Shown piece by piece: positions 16,729-25,111 of a stretch of 64,000 nucleotides of DNA (positions are counted from its first letter, which is position 1; each line of letters begins with the position of its first letter). Both the position numbers and the translations under genes were made by a program. Below the pieces are notes generated by a model. It saw only the letters and a list, made by a program, of their open reading frames with translations, ran no database searches and was not told the origin of the DNA. Source of the stretch: Streptomyces venezuelae ATCC 10712 (lineage in GTDB: Bacteria; Actinomycetota; Actinomycetes; Streptomycetales; Streptomycetaceae); contig NZ_CP029197.1 in assembly GCF_008639165.1 (NCBI RefSeq), positions 5,274,001 to 5,338,000 on the forward strand, given 5' to 3'.

Positions 16729-17319
16729 TCAGCGCAGCAGGTCGGCGACCCGCTCGCGCATCGAGGCCATCGTGAAGCCGCGCGGGTCCACCTTCCCCGG
16801 CTGCCACTCCAGGTGTCCGATGACCGAGCGGTGCGTCCAGTCGTGGACCCGGCACACGGCGGCCGCCGCCTTCGCGATGGCCTCCAGCTGGACCGCCGGC
16901 CACGGGTCCTCGCCGTCGCCGAGGTTCTCGCACTCGAAGCCGTAGAAGTGGCGGTTCCCGTCGGTGCTGGCCTCGTCGTCGCGCGGCAGCGCCTTCTCGG
17001 CGATGACGGCCCTGAGCACGTCGTCGTCACCGGCACCCGCGTGGTTGGCGCGGCCGAACCCGACCAGGTGGACCTTGCCGTCCTTCGCGATCACGCCGTG
17101 GCAGAGCGGGCCCGGCAGGTTCGCGTGGCCGTCCCGGCAGAGCCGGACCGTGTTCGCGGTGCCGCGGGTCACGGTGTGGTGGATCATCACGCCGTGCACG
17201 GGGCCCCAGGGGCCCTTGTGGTTGCGGTTGTGGGTGGACCATTCGCCGACCTGGACGACCGAGAGGCCCTCGTCGCGCAGCGCGTCGAGGAACCTCTTCG
17301 CGGACATGGGGGTGGACAT
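16729..17319 (-). CDS. N-acetylmuramoyl-L-alanine amidase (Amidase_2 / PGRP fold)
   Basis: A 196-residue zinc amidase. VMIHHTVTRG supplies the first zinc histidine, GHLEWQPGKVDPRGF the later catalytic segment, and FYGFECENLGDGEDPW the conserved core. The fold is shared with T7 lysozyme and peptidoglycan recognition proteins, and the reaction is cleavage of the MurNAc-L-Ala bond. No signal peptide is visible, which is common for the phage-like Streptomyces members. ATG 17319 is chosen because AAGGGAG lies about 6 bases upstream. About 250 bases separate it from the divergent encapsulin gene. Confidence 0.88.
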   Translation of the reverse strand: MSTPMSAKRFLDALRDEGLSVVQVGEWSTHNRNHKGPWGPVHGVMIHHTVTRGTANTVRLCRDGHANLPGPLCHGVIAKDGKVHLVGFGRANHAGAGDDDVLRAVIAEKALPRDDEASTDGNRHFYGFECENLGDGEDPWPAVQLEAIAKAAAAVCRVHDWTHRSVIGHLEWQPGKVDPRGFTMASMRERVADLLR

Positions 17320-17570
17320 GACCGGCTCCCTTCTGGGGCGGGGTGGGCTTCCGGAGTACCGGAGTCCGCCGCTCTTCCGCCGTGTGTTCGGAGCGTAAGC
17401 GAATAAATCCGGACAGTGACGGAGTGACGGGGCGGGTTCCGCTGTTCGGATGGAAATCACGTGACATGCCCCGAAGATCGTCGAACAGTCCCACTCGAAT
17501 GTGTAATGGCGCCGACACGGTGCGTGCTGAAAGGCTTCTCTCGCAACTCAGTCATACGAGAGGGAGTTCC

Positions 17571-18986
17571 ATGTCCGTTGGTTCGGTTGGCGACGAGGTC
17601 CGCGCGGAGCAGCAGGCCCCGCAGCAGAGTCTCGGCACCGCCGCCGCGCGGAACCTCGCCACGACCACCAAGTCGGCGCCGCAGATGCAGGAGATCACCT
17701 CACGGTGGCTGCTGCGGGCGCTGCCGTGGGTCCAGGTGCAGGGCGGTACGTACCGGGTGAACCGCAGGCTCAGCTACTCGGTCGGGGACGGCAGGGTCAC
17801 CTTCGTCCAGACCGGTGAGCGGGTCGCGGTCATCCCCGCCGAACTCGGCGAGCTCCCCGTCCTGCGCGGCTACGAGGACGAGGAGGCCCTCACCGAGCTC
17901 GCGGCCCGCTGCCGCCAGCGGGAGTACGCGGCGGGCGAGGTCATCGCCGTCGCGGGCGAGCCCACCGACCGGGTCCACCTCCTCGCGCACGGCAGGATCG
18001 AGCAGATCGGCGAGGGGCCGTACGGCGACGAGGCCGTCCTCGGAGTCCTCGCCGACGGCGCCTACTTCGGCGACGTCGCCCTCGTCGACCCGGACGCCAC
18101 CTGGGAGTGGTCCGCCCGCGCCGCCACCGCCTGTACGGTCCTCGAACTCACCCGGGACGACGTGCGGAACCTCGCGGAGCGGGCCGGCTCGCTCGCCGCC
18201 CACCTCGCGACCGTGGCCGCGCTGCCCCACCAGCGGACCAACCGGTACGGCGAGGCCGAGATCGACCTCTCCGCGGGCCACGTCGGCGAGGCCGTCGTCC
18301 CGCACACGTACGTCGACTACGACGCCTCGCCCCGCGAGTACGAGCTGAGCGTCGCCCAGACGGTGCTGAAGGTGCACAGCCGCGTCGCCGACCTCTACAA
18401 CCAGCCGATGAACCAGACCGAGCAGCAGTTGCGGCTCACGGTCGAGGCGCTCCGTGAGCGCCAGGAGCACGAGCTGGTGAACAACAAGGAGTTCGGCCTC
18501 CTCACCAACTGCGACTACGCTCAGCGGCTCCAGCCCCACGACGGCGCCCCGAGCCCCGACGACATGGACGAGCTGCTCTCCCGCCGCCGGGGCTCCAAGC
18601 TCTTCCTCGCCCACCCGCGCGCCATCGCCGCCTTCGGCCGCGAGCTCAACAAGCGCGGTCTGGTGCCCGAGACGATCGACATCAACGGCAACCGCATCCC
18701 GACCTGGCGCGGGGTGCCGATCTACCCGTGCAACAAGATCCCGGTCTCGGAGGCCCGTACCACCTCGATCATCTGCATGCGCACCGGCGAGGCGGACCAG
18801 GGCGTCATCGGTCTGCACCAGACCGGCATCCCCGACGAGATCGAGCCGAGCCTCTCCGTCCGCTTCATGGGCATCGACGAGCAGGCGATCATCTCCTACC
18901 TGGTCACCGCCTACTACTCGGCGGCGATCCTCGTCCCCGACGCCCTCGGTGTCCTGGAGAACGTCGAGGTCAGCCGCTGGCGCTGA
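17571..18986 (+). CDS. Family 2B encapsulin shell protein with cyclic-nucleotide-binding-like insertion
   Basis: A 471-residue HK97-fold nanocompartment protein. The first 40 residues are a disordered N-terminal arm; residues about 41-95 and 230-471 are shell domain (e.g. YVDYDASPREYELSVAQTVL and IPTWRGVPIYPCNKIPVSE). Residues about 96-205 are a cNMP-binding-like domain (REYAAGEVIAVAGEPTDRVH, GVLADGAYFGDVALVD), which defines family 2B. The ATG has AGAGGGAG 4-11 bases ahead. The next gene, a polyprenyl synthase, is a known class of cargo for this family. I infer a protein shell whose assembly or pores may respond to a nucleotide; the RAA segment typical of true cAMP binding is only partly preserved. 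Confidence 0.92.
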   Translation: MSVGSVGDEVRAEQQAPQQSLGTAAARNLATTTKSAPQMQEITSRWLLRALPWVQVQGGTYRVNRRLSYSVGDGRVTFVQTGERVAVIPAELGELPVLRGYEDEEALTELAARCRQREYAAGEVIAVAGEPTDRVHLLAHGRIEQIGEGPYGDEAVLGVLADGAYFGDVALVDPDATWEWSARAATACTVLELTRDDVRNLAERAGSLAAHLATVAALPHQRTNRYGEAEIDLSAGHVGEAVVPHTYVDYDASPREYELSVAQTVLKVHSRVADLYNQPMNQTEQQLRLTVEALRERQEHELVNNKEFGLLTNCDYAQRLQPHDGAPSPDDMDELLSRRRGSKLFLAHPRAIAAFGRELNKRGLVPETIDINGNRIPTWRGVPIYPCNKIPVSEARTTSIICMRTGEADQGVIGLHQTGIPDEIEPSLSVRFMGIDEQAIISYLVTAYYSAAILVPDALGVLENVEVSRWR

Positions 18987-18993
18987 GCCCACG

Positions 18994-19034
18994 GCGCCCG
19001 GGGGCGGGGACCGAACCCTCCCGCCCCCGGGCGC
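18994..19034. terminator. 15-bp hairpin between encapsulin and polyprenyl synthase genes
   Basis: A perfect stem GCGCCCGGGGGCGGG (18994-19008) pairs with 19020-19034 across an 11-base loop. There is no T run, so it may be an attenuator or transcript stabiliser inside the operon rather than a full stop. Confidence 0.65.
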
Positions 19035-19080
19035 TTCCGGCTCGACGCCGCGCAGCACCGCCCCGGAGGATACGAAGGAA

Positions 19081-20136
19081 GTGACCGTGACCATTGCCGG
19101 CGGGGATGCCGCCACCGACGGTCAGGGGGCCGTGCGGCTCCTGGACCGGACGCGGACGGCCGTCCATCCCCAACTGCGCTCGACCGTCGAGACCTTGCCC
19201 GGTTCGATACGGCGGGTCGCGATGTACCACTTCGGCTGGGAGCACGCCGACGGCAGCCCGGCCGCCGAGCAGCCGGGCAAGGCGATCCGGCCCGCCCTGG
19301 TGCTCGCGGCGGCCCGCGCGCTCGGCGCCGAGGAGGCCCCGGCCGTGAAGGCCGCGGCTGCGGTGGAGCTCGCCCACAACTTCACCCTGCTCCACGACGA
19401 CATCGTCGACGAGGATGTGACCCGGCGTCACCGGGCCACCGCGTGGACCGTGTTCGGCGTCCCGGACGCGCTGATCGCCGGTGACGCGATGAGCGCGCTC
19501 GCCCTGCGGATGCTCGCCGAGGACCCGCACCCCGCCTCGGCCGCCGCCTCGGCGCGTCTGGCCGCCTGCATCATCGAGCTCTGCGCCGGGCAGCAGGCGG
19601 ACTGCGCCTTCGAGCAGCGCGGACCGCGCGAGGTCTCCCTCGACGAGTGCCTGGCCATGGCCACCGCCAAGACCGGTGCGCTGCTCGGCGCCTCCTGCGC
19701 CATCGGCGCGCTGTACGCGGGCGCGGGGGAGGAGGAGGTCGCCGCGATGGACGCCTTCGGCCGGGAGGCCGGCCTCGCCTTCCAGCTGATCGACGACCTC
19801 ATCGGGATCTGGGGCGACCCCGACCGTACGGGCAAGCCCGCCGGGGCCGACCTCGTCGCCCACAAGAAGTCGCTCCCGGTGGTGGCGGCGCTCGCCTCGG
19901 GGACGGCGGCGGGGGAGGAGCTGGCCGAGCTGTACGCCCGGCCGGCCCTCGACGCCGCGGCGGTGCGCGCGGCGGCGGACGCGGTCGAGCGGGCCGGCGG
20001 CCGCGACTGGGCGCAGGCCCAGGCGGCCGAGCGGATGGGCCGGGCCGTCGAGCACCTGGCGCGGGCCGTCCCGGATCTGGCGGCGGCGGGGGACATGCTG
20101 GCGCTCGCGGAGTTCGTCACCCGGCGCACGCGCTGA
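19081..20136 (+). CDS. Polyprenyl synthetase family protein, likely encapsulin cargo
   Basis: A 351-residue trans-isoprenyl diphosphate synthase. GKAIRPALVLAAARAL is the diphosphate-binding segment, LLHDDIVDEDVTRRH (residues 104-116) the first Asp-rich motif and QLIDDLIGIWGDP (235-247) the second. It should condense IPP with an allylic diphosphate; chain length cannot be stated. The GTG at 19081 has AAGGAAG directly ahead; another GTG lies 6 bases on. It follows the family 2B shell gene by 94 bases. The N-terminus before the fold is only about 20 residues, so the long disordered cargo-loading arm reported for other family 2 cargo enzymes is absent or very short. Confidence 0.9.
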   Translation: MTVTIAGGDAATDGQGAVRLLDRTRTAVHPQLRSTVETLPGSIRRVAMYHFGWEHADGSPAAEQPGKAIRPALVLAAARALGAEEAPAVKAAAAVELAHNFTLLHDDIVDEDVTRRHRATAWTVFGVPDALIAGDAMSALALRMLAEDPHPASAAASARLAACIIELCAGQQADCAFEQRGPREVSLDECLAMATAKTGALLGASCAIGALYAGAGEEEVAAMDAFGREAGLAFQLIDDLIGIWGDPDRTGKPAGADLVAHKKSLPVVAALASGTAAGEELAELYARPALDAAAVRAAADAVERAGGRDWAQAQAAERMGRAVEHLARAVPDLAAAGDMLALAEFVTRRTR

Positions 20137-20163
20137 GGGCCGGGCGCCCGTCGGGGGTCCGCG

Positions 20164-20739
20164 TCACTCCCCGGGGACGATGCGGGTGACCACGGTCTCG
20201 ATCAGCTCGTCGAGGTCCCGGTCGCCGTGCAGATCCGGGACCGTGAAGTGGTCGAACAGCAGCCCGGTGAGGGCGAAGTAGAGCAGCCGCACCGTGTCGG
20301 CGTCCCCGGGCATCCCGGAGCCGACGTGCAGCCGGATGTTGAGGTCGAGGTCGGCCCGGAGCACCTTGGTGAGCTGGGTCCGCAGCTCGGGCCTGCGCAC
20401 CGCTTCGAGGCGCAGCTCGAAGAGCCCGAGGTAGCAGCTGCGCTCGGCGGCGAGCCGCTGGGCGACCTGGCGCATCAGCTCGACGACCAGGGCCCGGCTG
20501 GGCGGCGGCAGCAGGGCCGCGTCGATGTCCTCGGGCGCCGGCGTCAGCCGGGCGAAGATCCGGTCGGCGACCTGGGAGAGCATCTGGTCGCGGTCGCGGA
20601 AGTAGTTGGACGAGGTGCCCGTGGGGACCCCGGCGCGGGTGTCGACCGCGCGGAAGGTCAGCCCGCGGGCACCTTCGTCCGCCAGGACCTGGACGGCGGC
20701 GTCGAGCAGGGTCGTACGGCGCTCCGGGTTTCTCGCCAT
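20164..20739 (-). CDS. TetR/AcrR-family transcriptional regulator
   Basis: A 191-residue regulator with N-terminal helix-turn-helix TLLDAAVQVLADEGARGLTF then AGVPTGTSSNYFRDRDQMLS, and a helical ligand domain. It is divergent from a DHFR-like reductase gene. The 124-base interval contains GTAACCAC (20787) and GTGGTTGC (20819) in opposite orientation plus a further GTAGTGG near 20845, a plausible operator arrangement. It probably represses that reductase and itself. It is convergent with the polyprenyl synthase gene, 27 bases away, so unlikely to belong to the encapsulin operon. Confidence 0.88.
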   Translation of the reverse strand: MARNPERRTTLLDAAVQVLADEGARGLTFRAVDTRAGVPTGTSSNYFRDRDQMLSQVADRIFARLTPAPEDIDAALLPPPSRALVVELMRQVAQRLAAERSCYLGLFELRLEAVRRPELRTQLTKVLRADLDLNIRLHVGSGMPGDADTVRLLYFALTGLLFDHFTVPDLHGDRDLDELIETVVTRIVPGE

Positions 20740-20863
20740 GTCGTGCTCCCTTCGGATCTTTCGAGGTTTCTCGAAAAGAGGGCTTGCGTAACCACTACAA
20801 CTGAAGCACTATAACCGTCGTGGTTGCGATCGCAGCCACGATCCGTAGTGGAAGAGGACCGGC

Positions 20864-21445
20864 TTGCGCAAGCTCACGTACTTCATCGCCTGCTCCATCG
20901 ACGGCTTCATCGGTGACCCGCAGGGCGATGCCACCTCCATGTACCGGTTCGTCGACGCCGAGTTCCTGGAGTTCCTGACCGGCGAGTACCCGGAGACCAT
21001 CGCGGCGCAGGGCCGCGAGGCGCTCGGGGTCACCGCCGACAACAAGCGGTTCGACACCGTCATCCAGGGCCGGAACTCGTACCAGCTCGCCCTGGACATG
21101 GGCATCACCAGCCCGTACGGGCACCTGCGGGAGATCGTCGCCACCCGCTCCCTGACGGAGTCCCCCGACGGCAACGTGGAGCTGATCACCGGCGACCTCG
21201 TCGGCCGCGTCCGCGAGCTCAAGGCCGAGGACAGCCCGCGGGGCATCTGGCTCTGCGGCGGCTCCGCCGTGGCCGGCGAGCTCATCGACGAGATCGACGA
21301 GCTGATCATCAAGACGTACCCCCAGGTGTACGGCAGCGGCATGCCGATGTTCGGCGCCGGCTTCGAGCCCCGCGACTTCGAGCTGAACGACCTGCGCGTC
21401 TTCGGCAACGGCGCGTTCGTCCGTACGTACTCCAGGAAGCGGTAG
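20864..21445 (+). CDS. Dihydrofolate reductase family protein (RibD C-terminal domain)
   Basis: A 193-residue protein with the RibD_C/DHFR-like fold: MRKLTYFIACSIDGFIGD at the start, ADNKRFDTVIQGRNSYQLAL, and SPRGIWLCGGSAVAGELIDE, the NADPH-binding glycine segment. Such free-standing proteins are NADPH-dependent reductases of unknown substrate, not the folate enzyme. The TTG start is supported by GAAGAGGA about 6 bases ahead and by the family N-terminus. It is probably controlled by the divergent TetR regulator. Confidence 0.85.
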   Translation: MRKLTYFIACSIDGFIGDPQGDATSMYRFVDAEFLEFLTGEYPETIAAQGREALGVTADNKRFDTVIQGRNSYQLALDMGITSPYGHLREIVATRSLTESPDGNVELITGDLVGRVRELKAEDSPRGIWLCGGSAVAGELIDEIDELIIKTYPQVYGSGMPMFGAGFEPRDFELNDLRVFGNGAFVRTYSRKR

Positions 21446-21487
21446 CGGCGAGAAGCGCTCCCGCGCGGGGCGTCCTACCCTGGATGC

Positions 21488-21826
21488 ATGGGTGACGAGG
21501 TGCCACGCACGACGCGCGACCCCCGGGCCGAGCACCGGTGTCCGGCCTGCGGGCAGCGGCGGGCGACGACTGCCACCCGGCACAAGGTCCTCGGGGCCTG
21601 GGTGCCGGAGTGGGAACTGCAGCCCTGCCGCAATCCGGACTGCCCGCTCCACGAGGACGCGGTCCCGGACGCCGTGACAGGGACGGACACTGAGACGGAC
21701 ACGCGGGCGGGCGCGGAATCCCCGATCGCGGATGCCGCAGGCGCGGAAGCCCCGATCACGGAAGCCGCGAGCACGCAGGTGACCGGCACAAACGACGAGA
21801 TCGGGAGAAGTCCGGCCGCTGGGTGA
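21488..21826 (+). CDS. Small zinc-ribbon-like hypothetical protein
   Basis: A 112-residue protein. The N-terminal half has CPACGQRRATTATRHK and, 28 residues on, CRNPDCPLH, four cysteines spaced like a zinc ribbon. The C-terminal half is Ala/Thr/Glu-rich and probably disordered (TGTDTETDTRAGAESP). No function is known to me. A TACCCT hexamer, a Streptomyces -10-like element, lies 13 bases ahead of the start, so the transcript may be nearly leaderless. Confidence 0.6.
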   Translation: MGDEVPRTTRDPRAEHRCPACGQRRATTATRHKVLGAWVPEWELQPCRNPDCPLHEDAVPDAVTGTDTETDTRAGAESPIADAAGAEAPITEAASTQVTGTNDEIGRSPAAG

Positions 21827-21868
21827 CCGGACGCGCGCCGGAGCCGGTCATACCGCTACAGTCCGCGC

Positions 21869-22288
21869 ATGTCATCGGAGTCGACGGAAATCTGGACCGG
21901 CTGGTACCGGGACCGCAGCGGCGCGGAAGCGATCGTCATCACGGCCGACGGGCGGCACGTCGCCACCCGGATCAGGGGGATCGAGTACGCGGGCGAGGGC
22001 TTCGCCGCGCTCAGCACCACCGACGGGGACGGGCAGCCCCTCACCGGCTGTGTCCTGGAGTGGGACCTGCCGCTTCCCGTCGTCACGGACGGCGTCACCC
22101 AGCAGGCCACGCTGAGCTGCCTGCTGACGCTCGGTGAGCGCCCGGACCTCAGCCTCACGCTGCACTACGGCGGTGCGGCCTTCGAGGCGTGCGTCGCCGG
22201 AGGGGACTTCGACGGGGCCCTGGAACGGGTCCGGCGCCAGCTCCCGCCCGGCGCGGACTTCGGCCGCAGGCTGCTCCAGGCGGCCTGA
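21869..22288 (+). CDS. DUF6304-like conserved Streptomyces protein
   Basis: A 139-residue protein with a beta-rich composition (IWTGWYRDRSGAEAIVITAD, LTGCVLEWDLPLPVVTDG). I think it belongs to DUF6304, from memory of Streptomyces annotations; the function is unknown. No signal peptide or membrane segment is seen. A TACAGT sequence 9 bases ahead of the ATG may be a -10 element of a near-leaderless transcript. Its stop codon lies inside the first copy of a 22-bp tandem repeat. Confidence 0.65.
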   Translation: MSSESTEIWTGWYRDRSGAEAIVITADGRHVATRIRGIEYAGEGFAALSTTDGDGQPLTGCVLEWDLPLPVVTDGVTQQATLSCLLTLGERPDLSLTLHYGGAAFEACVAGGDFDGALERVRRQLPPGADFGRRLLQAA

Positions 22289-22363
22289 ACGACAGGACCA
22301 GGCGGCCCGCACGACAGGACCGGGCGGCCCGTGCGACGAGGCCAGGCGGTCTGAACGACAGGA
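22276..22363. repeat. 22-bp tandem repeat, four copies, straddling a stop codon
   Basis: Imperfect copies start at 22276, 22298, 22320 and 22342, each of the form CCAGGCGGCCTGAACGACAG with a few changes. The DUF6304-like stop (TGA 22286-22288) falls in the first copy. Confidence 0.95.
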
Positions 22364-22368
22364 ACGAG

Positions 22369-22402
22369 GACGGCGGCGCCCCGGGGAGGGGGCGCCGCCG
22401 TC
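22369..22402. terminator. Bidirectional terminator between DUF6304-like and snapalysin genes
   Basis: A 13-bp stem GACGGCGGCGCCC (22369-22381) pairs with 22390-22402 across an 8-base loop, between convergent genes. Confidence 0.8.
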
Positions 22403-22419
22403 GTACGTCAGGAGACCGC

Positions 22420-23064
22420 TCAGCTCTTGAACGCGGAGGCGAGACCGTACCGCCACAGCTGGTCGACGCGCGAGCGCTCCTGGGCGTTCGGCTGGGCGTT
22501 CTGGCAGGACGTGCCCGGGCCGCCGCCCGACATCAGCTCGCTGCACGGACCGCTGTAGTGGTCCGGCAGCCCGAGGACGTGCCCGGTCTCGTGGGCGGTC
22601 ACACGGGTGGAGTTGTACTGCTGGTTCTGCCGGTAGTCGAGGAAGATGTAACCGCTGCCGTGGCCGTCGGTGCTCGCGTACGAGCCACGGGAGTCGTTGC
22701 CCTCGTAGTAGGCGAAGTCCGGGTTGCTGCCCTCGACGAGGCGGACGTTCACCACCGAGCTGTTCCATATCTGGGCCGAGCGGGCGATCTGGGTGCGGAA
22801 GCTCGGCGCGTTGGCGGCGCTGTAGACCACGGTGACGGCGGCCGCGCCGGGAGTGGCGGCCCGCTTCTTCGCCACCGACTTCACGACGGCGTCGAAGAAG
22901 GCCTGGTTCGCCTTGGCCTCCTCGGCCGAACCGGCGTACGCCACGGCGGCGTTGCCCGCCGGCGCGGTCGCGACGGCGGTCGCCGGGGCCGTACCGAGGG
23001 ACAGGGCGAGGCCGAGACCGAGGGTGGCGGTCAGGGCGGAGGTGAGGACCTTGGGGTGACGCAT
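22420..23064 (-). CDS. snpA: Snapalysin (secreted M7 metalloprotease)
   Basis: A 214-residue secreted protease. Residues 1-30 are a signal peptide (basic start, long hydrophobic core ALTATLGLGLALSLG, AxA cleavage site). The zinc motif is HETGHVLGLPDHYSG (HExxHxxGxxD), followed by the Met-turn region SELMSGGGPG, typical of Streptomyces small neutral proteases. ATG 23064 is preceded by AGGAGGAG. The divergent LysR regulator next door is the standard arrangement in which the LysR protein activates snpA. Confidence 0.93.
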   Translation of the reverse strand: MRHPKVLTSALTATLGLGLALSLGTAPATAVATAPAGNAAVAYAGSAEEAKANQAFFDAVVKSVAKKRAATPGAAAVTVVYSAANAPSFRTQIARSAQIWNSSVVNVRLVEGSNPDFAYYEGNDSRGSYASTDGHGSGYIFLDYRQNQQYNSTRVTAHETGHVLGLPDHYSGPCSELMSGGGPGTSCQNAQPNAQERSRVDQLWRYGLASAFKS

Positions 23065-23195
23065 GGGGGGCTCCTCCTCTAGGGGACTGGAGAGAGTCTC
23101 GGGGGAGCCGGGGCGTACGGGAATGATGTCAACCGCCGATAGCCTCAGCGCATCACCGCCGACCGTTACGACCCGCTTGTCCCCCAACTACCTTG

Positions 23196-23212
23196 TAATC
23201 AAAGGTGATTGA
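23196..23212. promoter_or_regulatory. LysR-type binding palindrome between snapalysin and its regulator
   Basis: TAATCAAAGGTGATTGA contains inverted TAATCA/TGATTG arms and fits the LysR T-N11-A pattern. It lies in the divergent promoter region, 51 bases upstream of the LysR ATG. Confidence 0.6.
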
Positions 23213-23262
23213 GGGATTCCGGGTATCTGGTGCGAGCCAGGGCGCCGTCCTACCCTCGGGGC

Positions 23263-24231
23263 ATGGAGCTGGAGGTGAGACACCTGCGCGCGCTCTGCGC
23301 CATCGCGGACACGGGCAGCCTGCACAAGGCGTCCCGTCAACTCGGCGTCAGCCAGCCGTCGTTGACCACCCAGCTGCGCCGGATAGAGAACTCCCTGGGC
23401 GCCGAGCTCTTCTCCCGCGGCCGCACCGGCTGCCGCCCCACCCCGCTCGGCCGCTCCCTGCTCAGCAGGGCCCGCCCGCTCGTCGCCGGGATGGCCGCGC
23501 TCGTCGACGAGACCCGCGCCGCGGCCGCCCGCACCGGCGGGCAGGGACTCCGGGTCGGCTCCACGGCGAGCCGGGCGCTCCCCGGCTGGCTCCGCCGGCT
23601 CCGCCAACGGCTGCCCGGCACGGACATCGCCCTCCGGATGGACGTCTCCGCCAACGCGCTGCTGCGGAGCGTCGCCGGCGGACAGCTCGACGTGGCCTTC
23701 GTGCACGAGGTGGAGGGCTGCCCGTTACGGGTCCCCGAAGGCCTCGACGGGCGGGTCCTGGTGGACCGGGAACCGCAGTTCGTCTCCCTGGCCCGCGACC
23801 ACCCGGCCGCCGCCCGGCCCGTGGTGGACCTGGCCGACCTGGCCACCGACCACTGGATGGTCGACCCGACCGTCGACGGCGAGTGGGACGGCCTCCGCCG
23901 GGTCCTGGACGCGGCCGGGATCGACCCGCCGCTGCTGCACGGCGACTACCACACGGCCGCCTCCCTCATCGCCCTCGGCGAGGCCGTCGCCCCCTGCCAG
24001 CCGACCTCCGTCCCCCGCGAGGACATGGCGGTCCGCCCACTGCGCGGCGACCCCCTCGCGGTCCGGCTCCTGCTGTACGCCCGGCCCGGCGCGCCCCTGG
24101 ACACGCTGTACGCGGAACTCGCGGCGGCCTACCGGGAGGTGGCCCTGCGAGCGGCCCCGTACCGCGAGTGGCTCCGCCGCCAGGGGACCGCGGCGGAACT
24201 GCCGGTGGGACCGTGCATGATGACGGCATGA
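23263..24231 (+). CDS. LysR-family regulator of the divergent snapalysin gene
   Basis: A 322-residue LTTR. The N-terminal winged helix is LRALCAIADTGSLHKASRQL then GVSQPSLTTQLRRIENSLGA; a substrate-binding-like domain follows (LRVGSTASRALPGWLRRL). Being divergent from snapalysin, it matches the SnpR-type activators. The ATG at 23263 is chosen because it starts at the DNA-binding domain (MELEVRHLRAL) and leaves the palindrome upstream. The stop overlaps the next gene's ATG (ATGA), so the acetyltransferase is co-translated. Confidence 0.9.
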   Translation: MELEVRHLRALCAIADTGSLHKASRQLGVSQPSLTTQLRRIENSLGAELFSRGRTGCRPTPLGRSLLSRARPLVAGMAALVDETRAAAARTGGQGLRVGSTASRALPGWLRRLRQRLPGTDIALRMDVSANALLRSVAGGQLDVAFVHEVEGCPLRVPEGLDGRVLVDREPQFVSLARDHPAAARPVVDLADLATDHWMVDPTVDGEWDGLRRVLDAAGIDPPLLHGDYHTAASLIALGEAVAPCQPTSVPREDMAVRPLRGDPLAVRLLLYARPGAPLDTLYAELAAAYREVALRAAPYREWLRRQGTAAELPVGPCMMTA

Positions 24232-24719
24232 ACGAAGACGCGGCGGTACGGCACGCACACCCCGAGGACCTGCCCAGGGTCGTGGAACTCGTCGCCGAGC
24301 ACGCGGCGTACGAGAAGGCGGCGCCGCCCGCCCCCGGCCTCGGTGACCGGCTCGCGGGCCTCCTCTTCGGTCCCGGGCGGCCCCGGCTGCGCTGCCTGGT
24401 CGCCGTGCTGCCCGACGGCACCCTCGCGGGGTACGCCACCTGCGCGCCGGAGCTCTCCACCTGGGACGGCGTGGAGTACCTCCACATGGACTGCCTCTAC
24501 CTGACGGAGGCCTCCCGGGGCCACGGCCTCGGCGCCCTCCTGATGGCGGCGGTCCGCGCCGAGGCGCACGCCCTGGGCCTCACCGAGATCCAGTGGCAGA
24601 CGCCCGTGTGGAACGAGGGCGCGATCCGCTTCTACGACCGTCTGGGTGCCACGTCGAAGGAGAAGCGCCGCTACACCCTGCCGACGGCCCACCCGGACGG
24701 CGCGCCTTCCCTACACTGA
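24228..24719 (+). CDS. GNAT-family N-acetyltransferase
   Basis: A 163-residue acetyltransferase. Key segments are VRHAHPEDLPRVVELVAEHA at the start, LDCLYLTEASRGHGLGALLM-like acetyl-CoA loop (actual RGHGLGALL) and WNEGAIRFYDRLGAT near the end, the standard GNAT motifs A and B. It is closest in look to diamine or amino-acid acetyltransferases, but the substrate is unknown. It is translationally coupled to the LysR gene and is followed 5 bases later by a VOC protein. Confidence 0.85.
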   Translation: MNEDAAVRHAHPEDLPRVVELVAEHAAYEKAAPPAPGLGDRLAGLLFGPGRPRLRCLVAVLPDGTLAGYATCAPELSTWDGVEYLHMDCLYLTEASRGHGLGALLMAAVRAEAHALGLTEIQWQTPVWNEGAIRFYDRLGATSKEKRRYTLPTAHPDGAPSLH

Positions 24720-24724
24720 CGCGC

Positions 24725-25108
24725 ATGGCATGCCGCATCAGTGAACTGGTCCTCGAATGCGCCGATCCCGAACGGCTCGCCGCCTTCTGGAGCGACGTCC
24801 TCGGTTACGTCGAACTCGGCCGGGAGGACGACGGAAGCATCGAGATCGGACCGCCCGGCGTCGGCTTCGGCGGACCCCAGCCCACCCTCGTCCTCAGCGC
24901 GAACAGCGCCCCGTCGACCGGGAAGTACCGGCTGCACATCGACGTGAACGCCACCGACCGGGACCAGGACGCCGAACTGGAGCGGCTGCTCGCACTCGGC
25001 GCCCGGCCGGCGGACGTCGGCCAGACCGGCGACGAGAGCTGGCACGTCCTCGCCGACCCCGAGGGCAACGAGTTCTGCCTCCTGCGCCGCCGGCTCCAGC
25101 CCCTCTGA
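24725..25108 (+). CDS. VOC-family (glyoxalase-like) protein
   Basis: A 127-residue vicinal-oxygen-chelate fold protein: ISELVLECADPERLAAFWSD opens the first beta-alpha unit, YRLHIDVNATDRDQDAELER the second, and WHVLADPEGNEFCLL is the characteristic C-terminal strand. This is the Glyoxalase_6-like subfamily common in Streptomyces; substrate unknown. It starts 5 bases after the acetyltransferase and probably shares its transcript. It is convergent with a second VOC gene, with ends 3 bases apart. Confidence 0.82.
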   Translation: MACRISELVLECADPERLAAFWSDVLGYVELGREDDGSIEIGPPGVGFGGPQPTLVLSANSAPSTGKYRLHIDVNATDRDQDAELERLLALGARPADVGQTGDESWHVLADPEGNEFCLLRRRLQPL

Positions 25109-25111
25109 GAC

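Noticed and set aside
16729..17319. Amidase as a prophage endolysin marking a phage remnant
   Set aside because: No holin, tail or integrase gene is near; similar free-standing amidases are common in Streptomyces.
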